A stretch of DNA of 22,489 nt from a virus. The notes beneath the pieces are model-generated. The model did no database searches. It was not told where the DNA came from and saw only the letters and a program-made list of their open reading frames with translations. The position numbers were made by a program, and so were the translations under genes. Position 1 is the first letter of the stretch; every line of letters begins with the position of its first letter. Shown here in pieces: positions 8,570 through 14,613 of this stretch. The stretch covers positions 1 to 22,489 of IMG/VR virus record IMGVR_UViG_3300017742_000136. One strand, written 5' to 3'.

Positions 8570-9457
8570 ATGGGAGTAATTATTACTAAACCAGACTATA
8601 GAGGCGAAGAGCTTACAGGCTTCTATACTACAGCGTTTTACCGTAAGAACGCGGTAGACCGTTTTACATTATTACCAAACGTAAAAGACAAATTTGGTAT
8701 GAACTTTTTAAATTTCACAGGTACAGTACTAGGGGTAGCTGGTTGTGACTTTAACGCTAACGTTAATACGGCGCTTACTGAAAAGTTAGATAATATTAAT
8801 AGCTACGATATTAATTTTGAGGAATGTATCGAAACTTTTGAACAAAGTTATTTAGCTGAGGAATTAAAAGCGGGGGCTAATTCTGTAGAGTTTCCGGCGT
8901 CTTTTGAGGAATGGCTAATGAGTAAGCTACCGGAGGCTATCGGGGACGAGCTAGAGCGTAAAGCGTTTACGGAATTAGAAACAGAGCTAACAGCCGACCT
9001 TAATAATATCGACGTCACTATTTTACCTATTACAGCTAATAACGCTATAGATGAATTAGCCAAAGTATACCAGGCTATACCTGGCGAACTTATGGGCGAC
9101 CCCGAGCTAGTAATTATGATTAACGCGAATTCTTGGAAATATTTTCAAATCGCCGCTTTTGATACAGCCGTACCTCAATTAATTACTGACGGTATTAAAA
9201 TGTACTTTTTGGGTATTGAGTTAGTACTTGCACCGGTGTATAACGCTGGAAAAGGCGGGGGCTTAAACGACGACGTAGTAATAGCCGGTAAGATTTCTAA
9301 CTTTGTTAGAGCTTCGGACCTTTTAAGCGACGACACCGAGCTAAATATTATTGACCTTAGACAGTCTACAGGCGATAAAAAGCTAAGAGTAGTAGGGTCC
9401 TTAAAATTCAAATGTACTTACGCGATTAGCGAAGAAATAGTACACGCTCACGTTTAA
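8570..9457 (+). CDS. Major capsid protein, 295 aa
   Basis: This is the main shell subunit, presumably of HK97 fold. It is the length of a small HK97-type capsid protein without a long N-terminal delta domain, consistent with a separate scaffold upstream. An N-terminal arm is followed by a long acidic helical stretch (about 80-140, with FEEWLMSKLPEAIGDELERKA). A mixed alpha/beta C-terminal half follows (GELMGDPELVIMINANSWKYF and the closing strands). It sits directly after the protease-scaffold gene. The ATG at 8570 follows an AT-rich leader. Codon use differs from its neighbours: 15 of 23 Ile codons are ATT and only 4 are ATA, as expected for the most highly expressed gene. A hairpin terminator follows its stop. 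I am confident of the role though not of a family name. Confidence 0.85.
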   Translation: MGVIITKPDYRGEELTGFYTTAFYRKNAVDRFTLLPNVKDKFGMNFLNFTGTVLGVAGCDFNANVNTALTEKLDNINSYDINFEECIETFEQSYLAEELKAGANSVEFPASFEEWLMSKLPEAIGDELERKAFTELETELTADLNNIDVTILPITANNAIDELAKVYQAIPGELMGDPELVIMINANSWKYFQIAAFDTAVPQLITDGIKMYFLGIELVLAPVYNAGKGGGLNDDVVIAGKISNFVRASDLLSDDTELNIIDLRQSTGDKKLRVVGSLKFKCTYAISEEIVHAHV

Positions 9458-9477
9458 GCGAATTAAACAATATTAAC

Positions 9478-9513
9478 GGGGTAGCCCTGGATTAGCCAGG
9501 GGCCCCTATTTTT
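9478..9513 (+). terminator. Intrinsic terminator after major capsid gene
   Basis: An inner stem CCCTGG (9485-9490) pairs with CCAGGG (9496-9501) around the loop ATTAG. An outer GGGG (9478-9481) can pair with CCCC (9503-9506). A T-rich tract (TATTTTT) follows at 9507-9513. It lies between two late genes on the same strand, so it is more likely a partial terminator or a 3'-end stabiliser than an absolute stop. Confidence 0.72.
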
Positions 9514-9534
9514 AAAAACCTAAAAACAAAAAAT

Positions 9535-10077
9535 ATGCCTTGTATTTGTGCAAATTTGTTAACTGAGGGTATAGATGTGTTATGTGAAAATAACGCCGGC
9601 GGGGTACTAAGAATTTTAGTAACTGATAAGTGCCAAGTAGCAGACTATACCGAGACAGTACCGGGGGTTATTGATTCCATAACAATGGAAACAGGGGCCC
9701 AGTTTTTCGAATTAAATACGCAACGCCTAACGGCTAGCTATGAGGAAAACGAAACTAATAATTTTGATAACGGTAGTAAATATTTCGACTACATTATTAA
9801 TCTAGTAGTAGCACGTAGAGACGTAGCTAGACGTAACGCTTTAGCCGGACTAGGTGCCGGTCAAAAAGACTTGGTTTTTATTATCCAGGATAGCAACGGT
9901 ACCGAGTGGGCTATAGGATTCGAAGAGGGTATGAAGTTAGCGACTACTACCGGAGGTAGTGGGACTAAAAAAGAGGACTTAAACGGGTTTACTATTCAGT
10001 TTACCGGCCAAGGGTCCGAACTTATGCCGACAGTAGACAGCGCTATTATTGACGCTTTGCTAATTCCAGCGCCATAA
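9535..10077 (+). CDS. Major tail (tube) protein, 180 aa
   Basis: It probably forms the tail tube. The order of features fits tail tube proteins of Bacteroidetes siphophages as I know them: a Cys-containing N-terminus, a GGV/GGI strand, a Phe/Asn-rich middle, a NGTEWAIGFEEGM turn and a final FTGQGSEL strand. There are no membrane or signal sequences. Cys3, Cys5, Cys17 and Cys33 are clustered at the N-terminus. Ile codons favour ATT (10 of 14), as in the capsid gene and unlike most of the phage, which supports very high expression. The gene is isolated between two terminators. Its position next to the capsid gene and away from the tape measure is unusual, so a head decoration protein remains an alternative. 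Confidence 0.7.
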   Translation: MPCICANLLTEGIDVLCENNAGGVLRILVTDKCQVADYTETVPGVIDSITMETGAQFFELNTQRLTASYEENETNNFDNGSKYFDYIINLVVARRDVARRNALAGLGAGQKDLVFIIQDSNGTEWAIGFEEGMKLATTTGGSGTKKEDLNGFTIQFTGQGSELMPTVDSAIIDALLIPAP

Positions 10078-10100
10078 GCGAATTAATTCAAATTTGAAAA

Positions 10101-10127
10101 GGGCCGTACCAGTACGGCCCTTTTTTT
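10101..10127 (+). terminator. Strong intrinsic terminator after tail tube gene
   Basis: A perfect 8-bp stem GGGCCGTA / TACGGCCC (10101-10108 with 10113-10120) has loop CCAG and is followed by seven T (10121-10127). It lies 23 bases after the tube gene stop and 13 bases before the next start, on the same strand as both genes. Downstream portal expression therefore needs read-through, another promoter or antitermination. Confidence 0.9.
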
Positions 10128-10140
10128 ATATATTTACAAT

Positions 10141-10407
10141 ATGTTACACTTAGATAACAGTAGTACAGAAATTTACCAGTATAGCGGTAGGCCGGACCTG
10201 GTAAACTGGACGCTAGAAATAGGCCGGGTAAAAGGTAGACAAACCGAAAGCTACGTAGTAGTTTTAGCCGTTGACTACTTCGGTAATAGTTTCTATAAGT
10301 TAATACTGGGTACAATGCCAGCACTAGACCAGGCCGAGTATAGCTATACTCTAAAATCTGGAAACGAAACAATAGATAAAGGTATTTTAAGATATGGGGC
10401 TATTTGA
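10141..10407 (+). CDS. Small virion-region protein of unknown function, 88 aa
   Basis: I cannot name this protein. It is soluble, Tyr-rich and probably all-beta (WTLEIGRVKGRQTESYVVVL, then YSYTLKSGNETIDKGILRYG). This resembles short proteins found among head and tail genes of Bacteroidetes phages, which may be decoration or joining proteins. The ATG at 10141 lies 13 bases after a strong terminator, so it is the first gene of a possible read-through segment that continues with the portal. It overlaps the portal start by 14 bases in another frame, suggesting translational coupling. Confidence 0.6.
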   Translation: MLHLDNSSTEIYQYSGRPDLVNWTLEIGRVKGRQTESYVVVLAVDYFGNSFYKLILGTMPALDQAEYSYTLKSGNETIDKGILRYGAI

Positions 10408-11734
10408 TTTTTTAAAGACAACTAAGGGACCGGTAAAGGACCTAAACGAGTACCAGGGTAACTATAGCGTACCAGGTAAAAACGGTAGCAACCTTACGGA
10501 CGCTATACGTATAGACAAAGATACCGGCAAAGGAATCTATAAATTTGGTTTAAGAAACGACTACCCTAATACGTTAATAAGCTTATATGATGCTAGCCCA
10601 ACTAACCAGGCGGTAATTAACCGTACGGCCCTAATGATAGCCGGGGGTAATACTGAGCTAGACGTAAAAGACGAAAATAACCTTTTTGATTTAGTACAGG
10701 TATTAAGCTTACAGAAGTATACGAACGAAAACCAAAATATAGAACAGGTATTAAGCTCTTTAAGTTTTGACTTAAAACTACACGGTAGATATGGGATAGT
10801 AGTTACCTGGAACGATGCACACGAAAAAGTAGTACAATTACACGCGGTAGACGTACAAGGCGTAAGGGTAGGGCTAGACGATAAAGGTAAAAAAGTATAC
10901 CGATACTGTAAAGACTGGACCGACACAAAGGCCGAAATAATACAGTACGAACCTTTTGATAAGTACGGTAAGAAAACTAGACAGCTTTTATACGTTCAGC
11001 TTATGAGGTCCGGCCACGAGGTTTACGGACTACCTGACTATTACGCTAGCCTCAACTGGATTGACTTAGAAACTAAAATAGGTATACATTATAGCACTAC
11101 AGCCAGCGAGGGCTTTAGCCCTAAATTAGCCGTAGTCTTTCCTGGTAAGCCTGACAGCGAGGACCTAGAAAACGAAATAATGGATAACTTAAACAAGAAG
11201 TATACCGGCGCTAGGGGTAAGAAAATTATAGGGGTATTTAGCCCACGGCCTGAGCTTATGCCAAAATTCGACCCGATAAGCGTAGAAAATATTGATAAAC
11301 AGTACCAAGTAATAGACGACCAAACCCAGGCGAAAATACTAACCGGCCACGGGGTAGTTAGTCCTATGTTATTCGGAATTAAGACAGCCGGCCAGCTAGG
11401 GGGTACTACTGAGTTACAGACGTCTTTTAATATTTACCAGTCTACCGTAGTAGGTCCTTATCAAAATTTAATTCAAAGATCGATAGACCAAATACTAGAC
11501 GCCAGCGGAAACCCTAACCGTATTAACCTTACTACTTTTGATATTATTACCGAGCAAAATATAGATAACGAAGAGGGTAACAAAGTGGCCGACGCGCTTA
11601 ATAGTATGAGCCCCTTAGTAGCTACTAAGGTACTAGAGAATTTAACGATAAACGAAATAAGGGCACTAGGTGGGCTAGAAAGCGTAGCCGACGGCGATAT
11701 AGTTAAAAGCCAAATTCAAGCACCAAATATTTAA
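10394..11734 (+). CDS. Portal protein, 446 aa
   Basis: The portal is the dodecameric ring at one capsid vertex through which DNA is packaged and ejected. Length and layout fit HK97-type portals: an N-terminal MGLFDFLK segment, a central alpha/beta body with LKLHGRYGIVVTW and YGLPDYYASLNWIDLETKIG (about 215-235), and a helical stem. A late segment (TGHGVVSPMLFGIKTAGQLG, about 315-335) leads to the C-terminal helices, as in portals that carry a 'lt-G-v-p-p-lfG' type sequence. The ATG at 10394 overlaps the preceding gene by 14 bases. A connector gene begins 3 bases after its stop. Finding the portal downstream of the capsid and tail tube genes, next to the lysis genes, is unusual. Confidence 0.85.
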   Translation: MGLFDFLKTTKGPVKDLNEYQGNYSVPGKNGSNLTDAIRIDKDTGKGIYKFGLRNDYPNTLISLYDASPTNQAVINRTALMIAGGNTELDVKDENNLFDLVQVLSLQKYTNENQNIEQVLSSLSFDLKLHGRYGIVVTWNDAHEKVVQLHAVDVQGVRVGLDDKGKKVYRYCKDWTDTKAEIIQYEPFDKYGKKTRQLLYVQLMRSGHEVYGLPDYYASLNWIDLETKIGIHYSTTASEGFSPKLAVVFPGKPDSEDLENEIMDNLNKKYTGARGKKIIGVFSPRPELMPKFDPISVENIDKQYQVIDDQTQAKILTGHGVVSPMLFGIKTAGQLGGTTELQTSFNIYQSTVVGPYQNLIQRSIDQILDASGNPNRINLTTFDIITEQNIDNEEGNKVADALNSMSPLVATKVLENLTINEIRALGGLESVADGDIVKSQIQAPNI

Positions 11735-11737
11735 GCT

Positions 11738-12226
11738 ATGGAGTTTTTAATAGATACAAATTATTTTGAAAATTTTACGGTAATAGATACCGACTTCGAC
11801 GCGAACAAAAAGCTTAATACTCATATGGTAGACGCCCATAAGGTACAAGTATACGAGCTACTGGGTAAGGACCTGTATAATAGGTTACAGACCGCGCTAC
11901 CTAGTCCAGGTACAGACCCGGACGCCGACGCACTGGCGAGCCTCAGCGATCTAAAAGACTTTACCCTAAAGGCTGTAGAAATAAATTTAATACCTTTCTT
12001 AAACGACCCGGTAACCGCTAAAGGTACCCAGGAACGTACGGGTAACTTTTCACAAAGCGCCAGCGGTACAGACAAAGGGCTAAAGCTAGATAAGGTACGC
12101 GCCTTACTAGAGGTTTACGCTATGAGGGTTAGGGACTACTTAAAGGAAAACGCCAGTAAGTACCCGGAGTATAACCGCTGTAAACGTGCGGACCAAAATT
12201 TTTATACAGGAATTTACGGAGTATAA
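11738..12226 (+). CDS. Putative head-tail connector (gp6-like), 162 aa
   Basis: This is a predominantly helical protein directly following the portal (3-base gap). It resembles the small head-completion proteins of Bacteroidetes phages related to DUF6712, which are placed in the HK97 gp6-like adaptor group. Supporting features are the N-terminal FLIDTNYFENFTVIDTDFD, helices around YELLGKDLYNRLQTAL, and a later pair of helices (VRALLEVYAMRVRDYLKENA) ending in a Tyr-containing tail. In the virion such a protein would sit under the portal and close the head before tail joining. The family assignment comes from memory and needs a profile search; the structural role is well supported by position. 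Confidence 0.62.
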   Translation: MEFLIDTNYFENFTVIDTDFDANKKLNTHMVDAHKVQVYELLGKDLYNRLQTALPSPGTDPDADALASLSDLKDFTLKAVEINLIPFLNDPVTAKGTQERTGNFSQSASGTDKGLKLDKVRALLEVYAMRVRDYLKENASKYPEYNRCKRADQNFYTGIYGV

Positions 12227-12231
12227 ACAAT

Positions 12232-12241
12232 AAATACAAAA
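12232..12241 (+). promoter_or_regulatory. AAATACAAAA leader motif before endolysin
   Basis: This is one of several intergenic copies of AAATACAAAA(C). It ends 4 bases before the ATG at 12246. It probably acts as an A-rich translation-initiation signal replacing a Shine-Dalgarno sequence. Confidence 0.5.
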
Positions 12242-12245
12242 ATAT

Positions 12246-12941
12246 ATGAACGCTAATAAGATCGTAGAAACGGCTAAAAGTTTTATAGGCCAGGCCGAAA
12301 TTAAGGGTAATAAAGGTTTTGAAAGTAAAGAATTCGAAAGCTTAATGCTAAGGGTAGGCTGGCGTACCGGCTGGGCCTGGTGTAGTTTATTCGGCGAGCT
12401 AGTACTAAAACTAGCGTATAAAGAAAACGAGGACGTAACAAAAGAACTTAATAAGCTATGTAACGCCTCAGCGGTAAAGACACTACAAAATTTTAGAAAC
12501 GCCGGGTATAAAGTAAGCGCAAAAGCTACGCCTGGCGCTTTGGCTATTTGGCAAAGTAAAAGGCGCGGGGCTAAGTCCTGGACCGGACACGTAGGCGTAG
12601 TTACTAAAGTTCATAGTACGTACTTCGAAACTGTAGAGGGTAACACTGGTAGCGGTGGAGTACGCGAGGGCGAAGTAGTAGCAACGCGTAAACGAAAATA
12701 TAGCTTTAACGTATATAACGGCCTAGAATTACAGGGGTTTATTTGGCCTATAGGGGACCAAGTGGCCGAGGCTGAGCCCTGGCCGTTTACCACTAAAGCA
12801 AAAGGTAACAAGTTTAGGAAATGGGTAAACGATGAGTACCCAGCGATAGCTAAAGAGATCGACCTAGACCGTACCGGGTCCAATACTAACGACTATATAC
12901 GCCGAGCTTATGCGAGACTTAAAGAACTTTATACAGCGTAA
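12246..12941 (+). CDS. CHAP-domain endolysin, 231 aa
   Basis: It cleaves host peptidoglycan at the end of infection. Residues about 1-150 have the order of motifs of a CHAP/NlpC-type cysteine amidase: Cys46 in GWAWCSLFGE, His115 in WTGHVGVVT, and Glu131 with Asn133 in TVEGNTG. After a short linker, residues about 175-231 (NKFRKWVNDEYPAIAKEIDL, then TGSNTNDYIRRAYARL) look like a small C-terminal wall-binding domain found on flavobacterial lysins and secreted proteins. No signal peptide is present, so it needs a holin or another route across the inner membrane. The ATG at 12246 follows an A-rich leader. The next gene starts inside its 3' end (32-base overlap), forming a lysis cassette. Confidence 0.88.
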   Translation: MNANKIVETAKSFIGQAEIKGNKGFESKEFESLMLRVGWRTGWAWCSLFGELVLKLAYKENEDVTKELNKLCNASAVKTLQNFRNAGYKVSAKATPGALAIWQSKRRGAKSWTGHVGVVTKVHSTYFETVEGNTGSGGVREGEVVATRKRKYSFNVYNGLELQGFIWPIGDQVAEAEPWPFTTKAKGNKFRKWVNDEYPAIAKEIDLDRTGSNTNDYIRRAYARLKELYTA

Positions 12942-13155
12942 TAGCGCTATATTTGTAACTATATACGTAGTAGTAACTTTATTAGTAATAGGTTTACTAT
13001 CGTATAAGTTAATATATAATAAATGCAAGCCAGTAAAAAACGAAATTATACTACAAAATGAATACCGCGAAAAAATTAACGAGATTAACGGGGCCGAGGA
13101 CCGCGCTACTGTTGATAGCCTTTTGTTGGACTTTTACGGGTTTAGCTCAAAATAA
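12910..13155 (+). CDS. Small membrane protein of lysis cassette (holin or inner-membrane spanin candidate), 81 aa
   Basis: A single hydrophobic segment at about 13-34 (IFVTIYVVVTLLVIGLLSYKL) is preceded by a charged N-terminus. A 45-residue polar, partly helical tail follows. This topology (short cytoplasmic end, one membrane helix, periplasmic tail) is that of an i-spanin such as lambda Rz, though shorter, and is also possible for a small holin. It starts within the endolysin gene and overlaps the next gene by 98 bases in another frame, an arrangement typical of Rz/Rz1 pairs. Function is inferred from topology and context; no sequence motif settles it. Confidence 0.6.
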   Translation: MRDLKNFIQRNSAIFVTIYVVVTLLVIGLLSYKLIYNKCKPVKNEIILQNEYREKINEINGAEDRATVDSLLLDFYGFSSK

Positions 13156-13402
13156 AAATGATAGTATTTACTCTTTTACTCATAACCAGGTACAGCACTT
13201 TCTAAGGGTAAAGGTAGAGCTAGACAACGCGCTAGAGACTAACCACCTACTAGTTAATAGGCTGGCCGGATGTCAGAACCGCGAGGCAAAGCTACAGGCT
13301 GAGGTAGAAAACAAAAAAAAGAAACTAAAAAGGACGCGCTGGATAGCTGGCGGGTCCGGTGCCTTAGCTTTATTATTTACTGTATTTACCTTTAGTAAGT
13401 AA
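13058..13402 (+). CDS. Exported coiled-coil protein with C-terminal membrane segment (spanin candidate), 114 aa
   Basis: The N-terminus is a convincing signal sequence: basic MNTAKKLTRLTGPRTA, hydrophobic LLLIAFCWTFTG, then GLAQ as a plausible signal peptidase I site near 31. Residues about 45-90 are helical and charged with coiled-coil character (VELDNALETNHLLVNRLA, then a run rich in Lys). The C-terminus has a second hydrophobic segment, about 95-111 (WIAGGSGALALLFTVFTF). An outer or periplasmic start plus a C-terminal inner-membrane anchor resembles a unimolecular spanin, but no proper lipobox is present (Phe precedes Cys25). Residues 1-32 are encoded wholly within the preceding gene in another frame. 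A disruptor of the outer membrane at lysis is the best guess. Confidence 0.58.
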   Translation: MNTAKKLTRLTGPRTALLLIAFCWTFTGLAQNKNDSIYSFTHNQVQHFLRVKVELDNALETNHLLVNRLAGCQNREAKLQAEVENKKKKLKRTRWIAGGSGALALLFTVFTFSK

Positions 13403-13462
13403 ATTATAGGTATATTCGCTACGTTTTGTAGCACAATTTTGTTCTACGTTTTGTATTTGGGG

Positions 13463-13499
13463 GCCCCTAGTAATTCTATTACTGGGGGCTTTTCTTTTA
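13463..13499 (+). terminator. Very strong intrinsic terminator ending the late region
   Basis: A 12-bp stem with a single G-T pair, GCCCCTAGTAAT (13463-13474) with ATTACTGGGGGC (13478-13489), has loop TCT and is followed by TTTTCTTTTA. It lies between the lysis cassette and the first early promoter, separating late and early transcription. Only the + strand has the downstream T-tract. Confidence 0.93.
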
Positions 13500-13530
13500 T
13501 ACACCTTTTTATTTTTATTTTTGTTAATAA

Positions 13531-13571
13531 CTTGCATAGTATACTTTTTTATACTATTATTGTAAGACAAA
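13531..13571 (+). promoter_or_regulatory. Early promoter P1 with internal operator
   Basis: A Bacteroidetes-type promoter: TTG at 13532-13534, a 20-base spacer, then TATTATTG at 13555-13562 as the -7 element (consensus TAnnTTTG). The spacer carries the inverted repeat TAGTATA (13537-13543) / TATACTA (13550-13556), extended in this copy to 8 bases per arm with a 6-base centre. Repressor binding here would block polymerase. A start of transcription near 13566 would give a leader of about 22 bases before the ATG at 13588. It matches the element at 16186-16226 at 37 of 41 positions. Confidence 0.8.
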
Positions 13572-13587
13572 TACAAAACGTAATAAA

Positions 13588-13815
13588 ATGAAAAATCAAT
13601 TTTTAATTATTGGACTAACTGAGGGGACTATAGTAACTAGCGCCTGTTTAAGCTCTAGCGGTATTAGTATCGAAGAAGAATTTTTAATTCAAGAAAACCA
13701 CCTACAAACGGTAGACACTGAGGCCGAGGCTATAGAAAGGGTAGGCGAAATACTTAACGAAACGGGTAACGAATTCGAACACGGTATAACTATACGTAAA
13801 ATATGGGTAAAGTAG
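13588..13815 (+). CDS. Small early protein of unknown function, 75 aa
   Basis: This is the first gene of the early operon behind promoter P1. It is acidic and soluble. A hydrophobic strand at the N-terminus (QFLIIGLTEGTIVTSACLSS) is too short and too near Gly/Thr to be a clear membrane helix. A helical, Glu-rich C-terminal half follows. I do not recognise a family. The ATG at 13588 lies 8 bases after an AAATACAAAAC leader element. The next gene begins within its last 13 bases. First early genes in phages are often host-takeover or regulatory proteins, but nothing here shows that. Confidence 0.65.
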   Translation: MKNQFLIIGLTEGTIVTSACLSSSGISIEEEFLIQENHLQTVDTEAEAIERVGEILNETGNEFEHGITIRKIWVK

Positions 13816-14021
13816 TAGTAATAGACATAGCGGAAACTTTACCGATAGCTACGTATAAGGACCAGTATATAATTAACTGGTGGAAAAAACATGGCACAAT
13901 AAATATAACACTATACGAAAAAATAAAACTAATTAAGTACGGTACAAATGAAACAAGACGAAGAAAACTATACTATAGTCGACTGGATAAGGTACGCCGG
14001 ATATCACAAAACTATAAGTAA
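13803..14021 (+). CDS. Small basic protein of unknown function overlapping the DnaA-like gene, 72 aa
   Basis: I do not recognise this protein. It begins with a beta-type segment (MGKVVVIDIAETLPI), has a Trp-Trp-Lys-Lys motif in the middle, and ends in a strongly basic stretch (NETRRRKLYYSRLDKVRRI) that could touch nucleic acid. It overlaps the preceding gene by 13 bases and the next by 74 bases in other frames. Codon choice in the unique part (13816-13947) follows the phage's ATA/GTA habit, which favours a real gene. The basic tail is encoded in the overlap and could be constrained by the other frame. Confidence 0.5.
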   Translation: MGKVVVIDIAETLPIATYKDQYIINWWKKHGTINITLYEKIKLIKYGTNETRRRKLYYSRLDKVRRISQNYK

Positions 14022-14370
14022 CGCGCCCTACGAGTTAACCGAGGACGACCTAAAAGAGATACAAAACGAGGAATACCTAGTAACTAGATCGAGTATAAAA
14101 AGGATAGTACTAGAGATAGTAAAAGCTAATAATATTAACGACGGGACCCGTAAGCGTAAACTAGTAGACCAGCGTAGGTATCTTTACTACATACTTAAAA
14201 AGCGGGCCGGCTTTACTTATGAGGCTATAGGGTTATTATTTCATAAAGACCACGCTACAGTTATACACTCACTAAAAAAAATACAAGATTTAGACAAGGA
14301 TATAGAATATAATGAAACTATAAGCTACCTAAAAGAGTTTTTTAATAACCCTATATATATCGATTTATGA
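13948..14370 (+). CDS. DnaA domain IV-like DNA-binding protein, 140 aa
   Basis: The C-terminal half (about 75-113) matches the DNA-binding domain of the bacterial replication initiator DnaA. RRYLYYILKKRAGFTYEAIG is followed by LLFHKDHATVIHSLKKI, where DHATVIHSLKKI corresponds to the DnaA signature that contacts the DnaA box. The AAA+ ATPase domain is absent: the whole protein is 140 residues, with an unrelated acidic N-terminal 50 residues. It could mark the phage origin, recruit or compete with host DnaA, or act as a regulator. I saw no canonical DnaA box (TTATCCACA) in the window. The ATG at 13948 gives a 74-base overlap with the preceding gene and is the only ATG in the early part of this frame. 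Confidence 0.8.
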   Translation: MKQDEENYTIVDWIRYAGYHKTISNAPYELTEDDLKEIQNEEYLVTRSSIKRIVLEIVKANNINDGTRKRKLVDQRRYLYYILKKRAGFTYEAIGLLFHKDHATVIHSLKKIQDLDKDIEYNETISYLKEFFNNPIYIDL

Positions 14371-14591
14371 GTAACGAAATACAAAAAGCGTACGCGGTAC
14401 AGGTTACCGTATACTTAACGGCTAACGACGACCTGGACGCGGTACAGAAGTCTATAGAAATTAACGATATGATAAAAGAGCTAACCGGTAACGGCGCCTA
14501 TACTCATCGTATAAAAGAAATAGATAAGACTAATAAAGGTAGGCCCGTAGATTTAGTAGAAAATGTTAATAGGATACTGGCCGACAATTAA
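14367..14591 (+). CDS. Small early protein of unknown function, 74 aa
   Basis: This is a soluble, slightly acidic protein with no membrane or signal segment. It looks like a small alpha/beta fold: an N-terminal strand (KAYAVQVTVYLTA), a helix (LDAVQKSIEINDMIKEL) and a C-terminal helix (VDLVENVNRIL). I recognise no family. Its ATG overlaps the stop of the DnaA-like gene by 4 bases (ATGA-type junction), so translation is probably coupled and the two proteins may work in the same step. Confidence 0.62.
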   Translation: MSNEIQKAYAVQVTVYLTANDDLDAVQKSIEINDMIKELTGNGAYTHRIKEIDKTNKGRPVDLVENVNRILADN

Positions 14592-14613
14592 AAAAATATA
14601 TATTTAACCCCAC

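Larger units (their letters stand above)
13445..13582. repeat. 14-bp inverted repeat flanking terminator and promoter
   Basis: TACGTTTTGTATTT (13445-13458) is the exact reverse complement of AAATACAAAACGTA (13569-13582). A second copy of CTACGTTTTGTA lies at 13419-13430, 25 bases before the one at 13444-13455. The downstream arm is the leader element of the gene at 13588. The upstream arm is the same element on the other strand. Confidence 0.75.

Noticed and set aside
13373-13576. Minus-strand frame of 67 codons across the late/early boundary
   Set aside because: It runs through the strong terminator hairpin and promoter P1; its sequence is the by-product of these elements.
13402-13588. DnaA boxes or iterons marking a replication origin near the DnaA-like gene
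   Set aside because: I found no TTATCCACA-type box or regular iteron set; only the inverted and direct repeats described elsewhere.
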